From: Arthrobacter sp. CJ23
GTDB taxonomy: Bacteria > Actinomycetota > Actinomycetes > Actinomycetales > Micrococcaceae
Length of the DNA: 64,000 nt
Assembly (NCBI RefSeq): GCF_024741795.1
Contig: NZ_CP102950.1
Location: forward strand, 806,001-870,000
Reading direction: 5' to 3'
Notes under the pieces: generated by a model
What the model saw: the letters and a program-made list of their open reading frames with translations, nothing else
The model's database searches: none
Told to the model about the DNA's origin: nothing
Made by a program: the position numbers and the translations under genes
Shown here: in pieces, positions 16,201-24,149 of the stretch
Position numbering within the stretch: position 1 is the first letter of the stretch
Layout: every line of letters begins with the position of its first letter

Positions 16201-17746
16201 AGTAGTTCAGCACGTTGAAGGACGCGATCTTCAAGGTTCCGCCGACGTTGGCCGGAGCCTGCGGACGGCTGGCGGTGAAGCTGGCCGGCTGGACGGACTC
16301 CGCATTGGCCGCGGTGAGCTGGGCCAGGGGCTGGAACTTCCAGGCGTTGTTGCCGTAGCCCAGGACCACGTTGCTGCGGAACTGGACCGGCGAGCCCACC
16401 CGGACAGGGTCCGACGAAGTCAGGTAGGGGAGCGCCTGGGCCTTGGTGGCGGCGTCCTTGAGGAAATTGGTGGAGGCGCCGTCGTCGAGCTTGATGGCGC
16501 GCAGCGCATTGTCCGCAACCGTCGCGGCGTACTCGGCCGAGCCGTACGTGGCCACCGCCGTCGGCTGGACAAGCGGCGAGGTTCCGGCCGCCAGGCCGAT
16601 CTCGCCGTACTGGTTGAGTGAGTAGTTGTCCGTCACGGTGAAGGCGCCCTGCGGTGCCAGGAGCATGCCCTCGTGGCTTTCGCGGGTGGCTTCAGCGGCC
16701 GGGAGCGTGAAGGCGGTGGCCTTGACTTCCGGCACCGCGTCGGCGAGCTTGGTGAGCCCGGCCGCCTCGACGGTCAGTTGCGTCTGGTTCGCGAATTCGC
16801 TCACCACGCCGCTGAGTTCGAGGTAGTCTCCGGCCTGGACGGTGGCGGCGGTTGCCGGCGAGTAGATGAACAGAGCGTCCGACGCCGTCCTGGCCGCCTG
16901 CTCGGCGTCCCCTCCACTGCCGGGGGTCTGGACGTAGTAGCCGTTGAGGCCGCCGGCTGCGTACACGGCGGTGACCTTGCCGCGGGTGGTCACGGTGGCG
17001 CCGACCAGCGGGCTGGCCGCCCCGGTGCCCTGGATTTCGGCGATGGTTTTCGTGCCGCCGGGCTCAGGCGGCGTAGTTCCGCCGCCCGCCGCGGTGGGCG
17101 TGATGCTGGCACTGAGGCTGAAGTCGGCGGCGTTGGAGTCGGTGTCGCTGCCGTTGCTCCGGTTGAGGCTCTTGACGTCCGTGTTGCCGGCAGGAGCCGT
17201 AGCGGCTGCCGTTTCAAAGGTGTTGGACGTGCCGTAGCCCAGCAGATCGGCGACGGCGGGGTTGCCCACCACGGAGCCTGCGGGCAGCGGGTTGAGGGCG
17301 GTGCTCTGCCTGGCCAGGACGATGGTTCCGGCGGTTCCACTGGGGTTCAGGGTTCCGGGTGCTTCCACATCGGCCTTTGGCAGGGCCGGTGCCGTGGACG
17401 TTGCGCTGTTCGTTGCCCCTTGGACCAGGTAGTGGCCCTTGGCCGGGATGCTGCCGGTCAGCGGGGTGACTCCGCTGGGGGCTCCCGTGCCGGTGGCCGG
17501 GCGGTACTGAACGGACCAGCCGGCGAGGTCCACGGGGGAGTCGGAACTGTTGTACAGCTCCACGAACTTGTTCTTGTAGGCGGCTCCTGCGCTTCCGCCG
17601 CTGAGGTAGGCCTCGCTGATGACCACCGGGGATGTCCCCGTGGCCGTCTCGTCTGCGGCCAAGGCCGGGACTGCGGCCAGTGGTGCCGCGATGAGCCCCG
17701 CTGACAGGGCAGTGCCGATGAGCAATTTCATGTGTCTTTGGTGCAT
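13223..17746 (-). CDS. Bifunctional secreted ExeM/NucH-type endonuclease and 5'-nucleotidase
   Basis: A 1507-residue exported protein. Order: signal peptide (about 1-31), lamin-tail domain (~35-160), OB-like region (~232-340), endonuclease/exonuclease/phosphatase domain (~505-830; SFNVLNYF, SLEEIENS, LIGDFNAYS, SDHDPVIV), then a complete UshA-like 5'-nucleotidase: metallophosphatase part (~840-1110; NDFHGRID, GNHEFDGGW, GHTHKEY) and nucleotide-specificity part (~1160-1340; STLGNLVADSL). A beta domain and short hydrophobic tail close it. Metal ligands of both enzymes are present. Known family roles suggest extracellular DNA is cut to nucleotides, then dephosphorylated by the same polypeptide. 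GTG/ATG choice: ATG 17746 with GGAAG upstream; ATG 17731 is an alternative. A PHO-box-like repeat lies ~120 bp upstream. Confidence 0.93.
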   Translation of the reverse strand: MHQRHMKLLIGTALSAGLIAAPLAAVPALAADETATGTSPVVISEAYLSGGSAGAAYKNKFVELYNSSDSPVDLAGWSVQYRPATGTGAPSGVTPLTGSIPAKGHYLVQGATNSATSTAPALPKADVEAPGTLNPSGTAGTIVLARQSTALNPLPAGSVVGNPAVADLLGYGTSNTFETAAATAPAGNTDVKSLNRSNGSDTDSNAADFSLSASITPTAAGGGTTPPEPGGTKTIAEIQGTGAASPLVGATVTTRGKVTAVYAAGGLNGYYVQTPGSGGDAEQAARTASDALFIYSPATAATVQAGDYLELSGVVSEFANQTQLTVEAAGLTKLADAVPEVKATAFTLPAAEATRESHEGMLLAPQGAFTVTDNYSLNQYGEIGLAAGTSPLVQPTAVATYGSAEYAATVADNALRAIKLDDGASTNFLKDAATKAQALPYLTSSDPVRVGSPVQFRSNVVLGYGNNAWKFQPLAQLTAANAESVQPASFTASRPQAPANVGGTLKIASFNVLNYFPTTGDQLTGCNFYYDRDGNPITVKDGCNARGAANAENFLRQQAKIVAAITKSGADVVSLEEIENSAQFGKNRDDALSKLVDALNMATPEVWDYARTPANAPPLSDEDMIRTAFIYKKAAAEPVGESIIHNDTTAFASARKPLAQVFKPVGADDDKKFIAIVNHFKSKGSAATLDDTDKGQGASNVARTQQAQSLLAFSNDLQASKGTDKVFLIGDFNAYSKEDPINVLTGAGYTDLEAGTGKHSYLFGGLVGSLDHILASPAAKAVVTGTDIWNINSVESVALEYSRYNNNVSNYYAPDEFRASDHDPVIVGLDLPAGPVTPASVDLQFLGINDFHGRIDANTVLFAGTVEKLRAAAAPGATAFISAGDNIGASLFASSVAKDQPTIDVLNALELRASAVGNHEFDGGWTDLRDRVIAGGSNAKFPILGANVYQKGTTTPVLPEYTVLELNGIRVAVIGTVTQEVPSLVTPAGITELEFGDPVTAINRVAATIKAGNLADVIIAETHDGAASGTPEGSTLEQEVAAGGPFARLVRETSPDVAAIFTGHTHKEYAWAAPVLDANGQPTGKTRPIVQTGNYGENVGTVTLTVDTASKAVTAHKAAIVDRTTDSADSLVTAYPRVATVKGIVDKAVAAAAVIGNQQVGTVTGDITTAFTPDPAGGAPKRDDRASESTLGNLVADSLVDTLKAPDLGAAEIGVVNPGGLRNELYYAPDGTITYAEANAVLPFVNSLWTTSLTGAQFKTLLEQQWQSNPDGTVPSRPYQQLGLSKNVNYTYDAALPAGERITGIWVGGAPIDPAKQYRIGTFSFLATGGDNFRIFKEGSNTKDTGLVDRDAWIKFLKEHQPVSPDFARRSVAVVNSTAAEVNAGEAIALAVSKLNLTSIGSPANTSLDAVFVDAKGAAVALGSVPVTAGAATVDLKVPAAAAVGTGTLVLTAVGSGTVVKALVKVADSGPVPPQCTPPVKPAKWYDIAGWLRYAIAWLEYQKCLRG

Positions 17747-17866
17747 CCGCTCTAACTTCCATTAGGGAGCCCTGTAGGGCCCTGTGGACGGCGCCCGCGG
17801 TCTTGTGCGGCGGGCGCTGACCGGAACTTACTCCGGGTAAACCTTGTGCCCGGGCATTACAACATG

Positions 17867-17895
17867 GCCGGGTGAATGCCGGGTGGACGGTGAAT
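17867..17895 (-). promoter_or_regulatory. PHO-box-like 11-bp direct repeats upstream of the nuclease/nucleotidase gene
   Basis: Read on the minus strand: GTCCACCCGGC followed directly by ATTCACCCGGC, two adjacent 11-mers, preceded by a further ATTCACC. They resemble the Streptomyces PhoP operator unit (GTTCACC plus 4 nt). Confidence 0.5.
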
Positions 17896-17941
17896 GACGT
17901 GCTTGACGGGGGTGCACCAGGCAGGACTGGGCCGGGATGGC

Positions 17942-17986
17942 GGGCCTGGAACTGCTGGGCCTGGAACTGCTGGGCCTGGAACTCCT
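17942..17986. repeat. Tandem repeat, 3 x 15 bp, abutting a stop codon
   Basis: Units GGGCCTGGAACTGCT, GGGCCTGGAACTGCT, GGGCCTGGAACTCCT. The last unit overlaps the stop codon of the lipoprotein gene on the minus strand. The remaining 238-bp gap (17747-17984) otherwise holds the PHO-like repeats and no gene. Confidence 0.85.
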
Positions 17987-18479
17987 AGAGCCCGGTTCCC
18001 TTGAGCGTGCCGGTGGTCTTCGCGCCGGCGGCACCGCCGATCAGGCACATGATCTCGCGGTCGCCACCCTTCCAGCTGTCCCGCGTCGGGTAGAGGTAGG
18101 TGATCTCCAGGGTGGAGTCATCGAAGGCTTTGCCCACAAAGGTGGCGAACTCGGTTCCACAGAAGTCCTGCGATTGGGTTTGGACGGCGTCGTCGCCCGG
18201 GTAGGCCCCGCCGTCGAACTTCATGGCGGCGTAGGCCTCGAAATCGTGGCTCGCGCCGCAGGGGATGATGGTCACGTCCTGGACTTCGGTGCCCGAGGGC
18301 TCTGCCATGCAGTCGCCCAGTTTTAGCTTGAAGGCGTCAGCCTTGGATGTTTCGGTGGGCACGCCGGATGCATCACGCTTGGCATCACCGCTGCTGATGA
18401 GCGAGCACCCCGTCAACGTCAAGGACAAACAACACAGCAGGGCGGCGGCCGCTTTGATGCAGTGGGATGGTGCGTGCAT
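17985..18479 (-). CDS. Septum-formation family lipoprotein
   Basis: A 164-residue lipoprotein. Signal peptide with two adjacent Cys, then lipobox LTGC. The mature part has the septum-formation family pattern: LKLGDCM, then VTIIPCGASHDFEAYAAM, a conserved arrangement of Cys and His, and DFCGTEFATFVG. Such domains occur in actinobacterial surface proteins of unclear function. ATG 18479 is chosen because AGGA sits 5 nt upstream and the signal peptide follows directly; an ATG at 18491 is possible. Its stop codon overlaps a 15-bp tandem repeat. Confidence 0.75.
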   Translation of the reverse strand: MHAPSHCIKAAAALLCCLSLTLTGCSLISSGDAKRDASGVPTETSKADAFKLKLGDCMAEPSGTEVQDVTIIPCGASHDFEAYAAMKFDGGAYPGDDAVQTQSQDFCGTEFATFVGKAFDDSTLEITYLYPTRDSWKGGDREIMCLIGGAAGAKTTGTLKGTGL

Positions 18480-18609
18480 TTTGGTCCTCATTTCCCAGAA
18501 GAACCACCGAAGCCCGGGATTCCTGGAATTCGGCTCGGTGGTCGGCTGAGGGACCAAGTCAACGACTCCGGCCAGCCGATCCCCCGACGCTGGCACAGAG
18601 CGGATCCGG

Positions 18610-18645
18610 CCGGCGGGCACCGTATGCTTGTCCGGTGCCCGCCGG
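18610..18645. terminator. Hairpin between the VOC gene and the lipoprotein gene
   Basis: 13-bp stem CCGGCGGGCACCG / CGGTGCCCGCCGG with a 10-nt loop, no T tract; terminator-like or attenuating. Confidence 0.5.
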
Positions 18646-18667
18646 AGTGATCCGTTGCTGTGGTGGG

Positions 18668-19453
18668 CTAGCCTGCCTGCTTCAGGTCCTCGGCCAGCTT
18701 GAACGTGGCGCCCGTCGGGTCGGTGAGGGTTGCGAGGCGGCCGAACGGGGTGTCCTCGGCCGGCTGCATGACCGTGGCACCGAGTGCGAGTGCCTGCTCA
18801 ACGGTGTCGTCCACCTTGTCCACCGCGAAGTAAACGCCCCAATGGGACGGAACCTCCTCCGGCAGGAAGCCTGAGGCGTCCATGATGCCGGCCTTGGCGT
18901 CGTCCCCGGCACCGAGCGTGGAATAGCGGAATTCGTCGGTGTCGCCCACCACTGATGTCTCCCAGGCGAAGACGTTCTCGTAAAAGCCCACAGCCGCGGC
19001 AAAGTCCTTGGACAGCAGTTCGTGCCAGGCCGGGGCTCCCGATTCAGCGGCGAGCTCGTAGCCTTTCATCTCGCCGAACTGCCAGGCGCCGATGGCCGCT
19101 CCGGACGGGTCGCCGTACATGGCCATGCTGCCCTGTTCCGGGACTTCCATGGGTTCCATGTAGACCTGCCCGCCATTGGCGGTGGCGGCCGCGGTGGTGG
19201 CCTTGATGTCATCCGTGCGCAGGTACGTGGACCAGACGTCCGGCATCTGGGCCATGTCTTCCTGCTTCTGCATGATCCCGGCCACCATCTGGCCGTTCTT
19301 CGACGCCGTGATGTAGCCACCGTACTTTTCCTGGTCGCCGGTCTCATATGTCCAGCCGAAGAGGGCGCTGTAGAACGTCTTGGCCTTTTCGGTGTCCGAG
19401 GTCATCAGGTCGATCCAGCAGGGTGCGCCGGGAGTGATGTCAGGCGTTGGCAT
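18668..19453 (-). CDS. VOC family protein (two glyoxalase/bleomycin-resistance domains)
   Basis: A 261-residue cytoplasmic protein made of two tandem vicinal-oxygen-chelate units. First begins GAPCWIDLMTSDTEKAKTFY, second APAWHELLSKDFAAAVGFY; each ends with a DP-[ST]GA motif (GDPSGAAIGAWQ, TDPTGATFKLAED). The domain pair forms a metal pocket in lyases, dioxygenases and antibiotic-binding proteins, but the reaction is unassigned. ATG 19453 has AGGAG 8 nt upstream. Monocistronic, flanked by a hairpin downstream and tRNA-Ser upstream. Confidence 0.88.
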   Translation of the reverse strand: MPTPDITPGAPCWIDLMTSDTEKAKTFYSALFGWTYETGDQEKYGGYITASKNGQMVAGIMQKQEDMAQMPDVWSTYLRTDDIKATTAAATANGGQVYMEPMEVPEQGSMAMYGDPSGAAIGAWQFGEMKGYELAAESGAPAWHELLSKDFAAAVGFYENVFAWETSVVGDTDEFRYSTLGAGDDAKAGIMDASGFLPEEVPSHWGVYFAVDKVDDTVEQALALGATVMQPAEDTPFGRLATLTDPTGATFKLAEDLKQAG

Positions 19454-19613
19454 GGGTATGGCTCCTGTGTCTGTTCCGGGCCCGGAGGCCACGCTCTTCT
19501 GAGTAAGTGGTGGAGACAGACAGAACCCTATGCCGGGCCCCTGACAGTTTCAATGCTCTTCTGGGGGTCAGTTCTCAGATCGCGTGGACGGGTCAAGAAA
19601 CAGGCAATAAGAA

Positions 19614-19648
19614 GACGCCCCGGACTCTGCAACAGAATCCGGGGCGTC
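19614..19648 (-). terminator. Terminator for tRNA-Ser(TGA)
   Basis: Stem GACGCCCCGGA / TCCGGGGCGTC, followed on the minus strand by TTCTTATT. Confidence 0.85.
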
Positions 19649-19655
19649 CCATGGG

Positions 19656-19743
19656 CGGAAGGTAAGGGATTTGAACCCTTGGTGCGGGGTCACCGCACAC
19701 TGGTTTTCAAGACCAGCTCCATAGGCCGCTCGGACAACCTTCC
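19656..19743 (-). tRNA. tRNA-Ser (anticodon TGA)
   Basis: 88-nt class II tRNA: acceptor GGAAGGT pairs with ACCTTCC, discriminator G, anticodon loop CTTGAAA giving TGA, long variable arm with GTGCGG stem, T-arm GGGTTCAAATCCC. Confidence 0.97.
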
Positions 19744-19851
19744 CTGCCTAGTAGTGTTTCATAGGGAGTTGGCTGCACCAAAAACCGGACGCCGTGTTCC
19801 ACGCGGGCGGGCAGCCTGTTGCACGCATCAGCCAGGAATCGGGAGCACTTC

Positions 19852-20835
19852 ATGAAAGCCGTCTACATCTCCACCCCGGGCGGGCCCGAAGTCCTCGAGA
19901 TCCGCGAGGTCCCCGCTCCGGTGCCGGGACCGGGCGAGGTGCTGATCGACGTCGTCGCTGCCGGCCTCAACCGGGCGGATGTCCAGCAGCGCAGGGGCCA
20001 CTACCCGCCGCCCCCCGGAGCCTCCGACATTCCGGGACTGGAAGTTTCCGGCCGCATCGCGGCCTTCGGCCCCGGTGTCACCAAGGCGTTCTCGCTCGGG
20101 GACAAGGTTGTGGCGCTGCTCGCGGGCGGGGGCTACGCCCAGCAGGTGGCCGTCTCCGCCGAGCAGGTCCTGCGGCTTCCCGAGGGCATCGACCTGGTTA
20201 CCGCCGCCTCGTTGCCCGAGGTCGCGGCCACGGTCTACTCGAACCTGATCATGACCGCGCAGCTGCAGGCGGGTGAGACGGTCCTGATCCACGGCGCCAC
20301 GGGCGGCATCGGAACCATGGCGATCCAGCTGGCCAAGGCGTTTGGCGCCACGGTGGCCACCACCGCCGGCAGTGACGAGAAAGTCGGCACCGCCAAGGCC
20401 TTCCTCGGTGCGGACATCGCCATCAACTACGCCGTGGAGGACTTTCCGGAAAGCCTTAAGGCACAAAACGGGGGCAAAGGCGCGGACGTGATCCTCGACG
20501 TCGTCGGCGCCAAATACCTTCGGCAGAACGTCGAAGCCCTGGCCGACTACGGCCGTCTGGTGGTCATCGGCCTGCAGGGCGGCGCCAAGGGCGAGCTCGA
20601 CCTCGGCCAGTTGCTCAGCAAGCGCGCGGCGATCATCGGCACCGCCCTGCGGCCGCGCCCCGTGGAGGAAAAGGGCGTCATCATGAATGCTGTACGTGAG
20701 GTCGTCTGGCCGATGCTCAGCGATGGCCGGATCAAGCCGCTCGTGGCGAAATCGTTCCCGCTGGAGCAAGTCCGGCAGGCCCATGAGTACTTCGATTCCG
20801 GCGAGCACGTGGGCAAGGTCCTGCTGCTCCTCTGA
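19852..20835 (+). CDS. NAD(P)H-quinone oxidoreductase, zinc-free MDR family (PIG3-like)
   Basis: A 327-residue medium-chain reductase. The N-terminal domain has LNRADVQQRRGHYPPPPGAS, a PIG3/quinone-reductase signature; the Rossmann part has HGATGGIGTMAIQLAKAFGA near residue 145. Zinc-ligand cysteines of alcohol dehydrogenases are missing. It probably reduces quinones with NADPH. ATG 19852 has GGGAG 7 nt upstream. Followed after 36 bp by the padR gene on the same strand, so the pair may be one transcript. Confidence 0.92.
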   Translation: MKAVYISTPGGPEVLEIREVPAPVPGPGEVLIDVVAAGLNRADVQQRRGHYPPPPGASDIPGLEVSGRIAAFGPGVTKAFSLGDKVVALLAGGGYAQQVAVSAEQVLRLPEGIDLVTAASLPEVAATVYSNLIMTAQLQAGETVLIHGATGGIGTMAIQLAKAFGATVATTAGSDEKVGTAKAFLGADIAINYAVEDFPESLKAQNGGKGADVILDVVGAKYLRQNVEALADYGRLVVIGLQGGAKGELDLGQLLSKRAAIIGTALRPRPVEEKGVIMNAVREVVWPMLSDGRIKPLVAKSFPLEQVRQAHEYFDSGEHVGKVLLLL

Positions 20836-20871
20836 TCGTGTCCGTGCACCTCCCTGCCCGCAAGGAGCCCC

Positions 20872-21453
20872 ATGAGCATCCGGCACAGCATCCTGGCACT
20901 GTTGCAGGAACAGCCCAGATACGGCTATCAGCTGCGCGTAGAGTTTGAGAGCCGCACCGGGGCCGTCTGGCCGCTGAACATCGGCCAGGTCTATACCACC
21001 CTGGACCGGCTGGAGCGGGACGGCCTGGTCAGCAACGACGGCGACGACGGCGGCGGGCACGTCGTTTACAGCCTCACCGAGGCGGGCCACGCCGATGTTC
21101 GGGCCTGGTTTGCCGACGCCGCGGAGCGCGGCAATCCGCCGCGGCACGAGCTGGCGATCAAACTGGCCCTGGCTGTGACGCTGCCGGGCATGGACGTCCC
21201 GGCCATCATCCAGGCCCAGCGCGAGGTCAGCATGAAGGCGCTCAAGGATCATACGCAGGGCCGGAAGGACGCGGCCGCCAACCAGCGGCCGGCGGACACC
21301 GCCCGGCTGCTCGTGCTGGATTCCCTGATCTTCCAGGCCGAAGCCGAAGTCCGCTGGCTGGACCTCTGCGAGGCGCGGCTGGGCCAGCTTGCCCTGGCCA
21401 CCGCGGCGGACAACGGCGGACGGACAACCAGCAACGGGGCCGGGGGAGAATAA
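20872..21453 (+). CDS. PadR family transcriptional regulator
   Basis: A 193-residue regulator. Winged-helix N-terminus: ILALLQEQPRYGYQLRVEFE, recognition region WPLNIGQVYTTLDRLERDGL and wing VVYSLTEAGHADV. The C-terminal ~100 residues are the long helical dimerisation arm of the PadR-C subfamily. Ligand and targets are unknown; the adjacent oxidoreductase (upstream) and cstA (downstream) are the nearest candidates. Directly followed by a three-unit 14-bp repeat. Confidence 0.93.
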   Translation: MSIRHSILALLQEQPRYGYQLRVEFESRTGAVWPLNIGQVYTTLDRLERDGLVSNDGDDGGGHVVYSLTEAGHADVRAWFADAAERGNPPRHELAIKLALAVTLPGMDVPAIIQAQREVSMKALKDHTQGRKDAAANQRPADTARLLVLDSLIFQAEAEVRWLDLCEARLGQLALATAADNGGRTTSNGAGGE

Positions 21454-21495
21454 CCGGGGCGGAGCAGCCGGGGCTGAATCACCGGGGCGGGATCA
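21454..21495. repeat. Tandem repeat, 3 x 14 bp, directly after the padR stop codon
   Basis: Units CCGGGGCGGAGCAG, CCGGGGCTGAATCA, CCGGGGCGGGATCA begin on the base after the TAA. Confidence 0.8.
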
Positions 21496-21681
21496 CCGCC
21501 AAGGAGGCGCCATATGACCGGGCCTTGCCGTGGAGCCGCTGCGCCCGGCGCACGGTTGCCGCCGTTCACCGAGCAGCCATCCGACAGGCCCGCCGCGTCC
21601 ACAGTCTTGTCCGTGCCCCTTGCTAGGGTGCAGTGGACTGGACCGCAGCAATGCACCGGCACTTCATCTCAAGGAGGAGAC

Positions 21682-23958
21682 ATGGGCAGACCCGCAGACG
21701 AACAACCGGCCCTCGCAGTACTGGAACTTGACCCCACCCTGCCCGCACCCGCCGTGGACGACGCCGTCCGCGAGGCCGCGGAGCGGAAATGGACGCCGGC
21801 CAAGGTTGCTGTCTGGGCGGCCATTTCCCTGCTCGGCGCCGTCGCCTGGTTCATGGTGGCCCTGGTCCGCGGGGAGACGGTGAATGCGATCTGGTTCGTG
21901 TTCGCGGCGGTCTGCACCTACCTGATCGGCTACCGCTTCTACTCCAAGTTCATCGAGCGCTACCTGCTCAAACCCAACGACCGCCGCGCCACTCCGGCCG
22001 AATACAAGGCCGACGGAAAGGACTACGTGCGCACGGACAGGAACGTGCTGTTCGGCCACCACTTCGCCGCCATCGCCGGCGCCGGGCCGCTCGTGGGCCC
22101 CATCATCGCGGCCCAGATGGGCTACCTGCCCGGCACCATCTGGATCATCATCGGCGTCGTCCTCGCCGGTGCCGTCCAGGACTACCTGGTGATGTTCTTC
22201 TCCATGCGCCGCGGCGGACGTTCCCTTGGCCAGATGGCACGTGAGGAGCTTGGCGCCATCGGCGGTACGGCCGCGCTCATCGCAACACTGCTGATCATGA
22301 TCATCATCGTCGCGATCCTGGCCCTCGTGGTGGTCAACGCCCTCGGCGAAAGCCCCTGGGGCGTCTTCTCCGTGGGCATGACCATCCCCATCGCCCTGTT
22401 CATGGGCGTCTACCTGCGCTTCATCCGCCCGGGCAAGGTCATGGAAGTCTCCATCATCGGCTTCGTCCTGCTGATGGCCGCCATCGTCGGCGGCGGCGCG
22501 GTTGCCGGTACTGAATGGGGCGCCGCGTTCTTCCACCTGGACAAGGTCACCATTGCCTGGGGCATCATCGTCTACGGCTTCATCGCCGCGATCCTTCCCG
22601 TATGGCTGCTGCTGGCGCCGCGCGACTACCTGTCCACGTTCATGAAAATCGGCGTGATCGTGATGCTGGCCGTGGCCATCATCGTGGTCCGCCCGGAGAT
22701 CACCGTCCCTGCCTTCAGCGAATTCGCCGGCAGGGACAACGGCCCCGTGTTCTCCGGAGCGCTGTTCCCGTTCCTCTTCGTCACCATCGCCTGCGGCGCG
22801 CTCTCCGGCTTCCACGCCCTGATCTCCTCGGGAACCACGCCCAAGCTGATCGAAAAGGAGCGCCAGACCCGGTTCATCGGCTACGGCGGCATGCTGATGG
22901 AATCGTTCGTCGCCATCATGGCCCTCGTTGCGGCCATCTCGATTGACCGCGGCATCTACTTCGCCATGAACGCCCCCGTGGCCCTGACCGGCGGCACGGT
23001 CGAGACGGCAGCGGCCTGGGTCAACAGCCTGGGGCTGTCCGGCGTCAACATCACGCCGAGCGATCTCGCCCAGACCGCCACGAACGTCGGCGAGCCCAGC
23101 ATCGTCTCACGTTCCGGCGGCGCCCCGACCCTCGCCGTCGGGCTGGCCCACATCATGCAGCAGTTCATCGGCGGCACCTCCATGATGGCCTTCTGGTATC
23201 ACTTCGCCATCATGTTCGAGGCACTGTTCATCCTCACCGCCGTCGACGCCGGAACCCGCGTGGCGCGCTTCATGCTGCAGGATTCCATCGGCAACTTCAT
23301 CCCGAAGTTCAAAGAGGCGTCCTGGCGCCCGGGAGCCTGGCTGTGCACCGCCGTGATGGTCGGCGCCTGGGGCGCCGTCCTGCTCATGGGCGTCACCGAT
23401 CCGCTGGGCGGCATCAACACGCTGTTCCCGCTGTTCGGCATCGCCAACCAGCTGCTGGCCGCCATCGCGCTTGCGGTCTGCATGGCCATCGCAGCCAAGC
23501 GGGGCTCCTTCAAGTACCTCTGGGTAGTGGCCCTACCCTTGGCCTTCGTGGCCGTCGTCACCGTGACGGCGAGCCTGCAGAAGATCTTCTCCCCGGTTCC
23601 CGCAGTGGGCTACTTTGCCAACAATGCCGCGTTCGCCAAGGCCCTGTCGGACGGCAAGACGTCCTTCGGCACGGCCAAGACGGTCGAGGCCATGGAAGCG
23701 GTGGTGCGCAACACGATGGTCCAAGGGGTCTTGTCGGTCATTTTCGTGACGCTCAGCGTCATTGTCATCATCGCCGCGCTCATCGCGACCTCCAAGGCCT
23801 TCAAGCAGGGTGGCGGCCACGACCACGAGGACGAGCCCCGGCCGTCCAGGGTATACGCCCCCGCCGGTCTCTTCCCCACCAAGGCCGAGAAGGAACTCCA
23901 GGCCGAGTGGAACAGCCTGCCGGCCGGGCAACGGACCGAGCGGCCGGCACACCACTGA
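21682..23958 (+). CDS. cstA: Carbon starvation protein CstA family (pyruvate/peptide transporter)
   Basis: A 758-residue membrane protein with about 16-18 helices. CstA hallmarks: GHHFAAIAGAGPLVGPIIAA near residue 125, SGFHALISSGTTPK, and the C-terminal LFPLFGIANQLLAAIAL. CstA/BtsT proteins import pyruvate or small peptides when carbon is scarce. ATG 21682 carries AAGGAGG 5 nt upstream. A second in-frame ATG at 21514, also with AAGGAGG 6 nt upstream, would add 56 residues; the extra stretch has weaker third-position GC than the gene, so the shorter form is preferred. Overlaps the next small gene by one base. Confidence 0.95.
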   Translation: MGRPADEQPALAVLELDPTLPAPAVDDAVREAAERKWTPAKVAVWAAISLLGAVAWFMVALVRGETVNAIWFVFAAVCTYLIGYRFYSKFIERYLLKPNDRRATPAEYKADGKDYVRTDRNVLFGHHFAAIAGAGPLVGPIIAAQMGYLPGTIWIIIGVVLAGAVQDYLVMFFSMRRGGRSLGQMAREELGAIGGTAALIATLLIMIIIVAILALVVVNALGESPWGVFSVGMTIPIALFMGVYLRFIRPGKVMEVSIIGFVLLMAAIVGGGAVAGTEWGAAFFHLDKVTIAWGIIVYGFIAAILPVWLLLAPRDYLSTFMKIGVIVMLAVAIIVVRPEITVPAFSEFAGRDNGPVFSGALFPFLFVTIACGALSGFHALISSGTTPKLIEKERQTRFIGYGGMLMESFVAIMALVAAISIDRGIYFAMNAPVALTGGTVETAAAWVNSLGLSGVNITPSDLAQTATNVGEPSIVSRSGGAPTLAVGLAHIMQQFIGGTSMMAFWYHFAIMFEALFILTAVDAGTRVARFMLQDSIGNFIPKFKEASWRPGAWLCTAVMVGAWGAVLLMGVTDPLGGINTLFPLFGIANQLLAAIALAVCMAIAAKRGSFKYLWVVALPLAFVAVVTVTASLQKIFSPVPAVGYFANNAAFAKALSDGKTSFGTAKTVEAMEAVVRNTMVQGVLSVIFVTLSVIVIIAALIATSKAFKQGGGHDHEDEPRPSRVYAPAGLFPTKAEKELQAEWNSLPAGQRTERPAHH

Positions 23959-24149
23959 TGGCTGCCATCGTGAGGGGCCTCCGGGGTTTCGCGGCGTTCG
24001 TGAAGGGAATCATCGGCGCCGACGCGTTCGAGAAGTACCTTGAACACCACGAGTCCTCGGGCCACTCCGGTCCTGCCATGACCGAGCGCGAGTTCTGGCG
24101 TGACCGCATGGACCGGCAGGACAGCAACCCACAGGGAAGATGCTGCTGA
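23958..24149 (+). CDS. YbdD/YjiX family small protein (CstA partner)
   Basis: 63 residues. The family pattern KGIIGADAFEKYLEHHESSG followed by MTEREFWRDRMDRQD is clear. These proteins are encoded with CstA/BtsT nearly everywhere and are thought to assist the transporter. Start overlaps the cstA stop (TGATG), so translation is coupled. It ends in two cysteines. Confidence 0.93.
   Translation: MAAIVRGLRGFAAFVKGIIGADAFEKYLEHHESSGHSGPAMTEREFWRDRMDRQDSNPQGRCC

Noticed and set aside
18491..18620. Longer N-terminus for the septum-formation lipoprotein
   Set aside because: The signal peptide begins at 18479 with a good ribosome binding site; extra residues would bury it.
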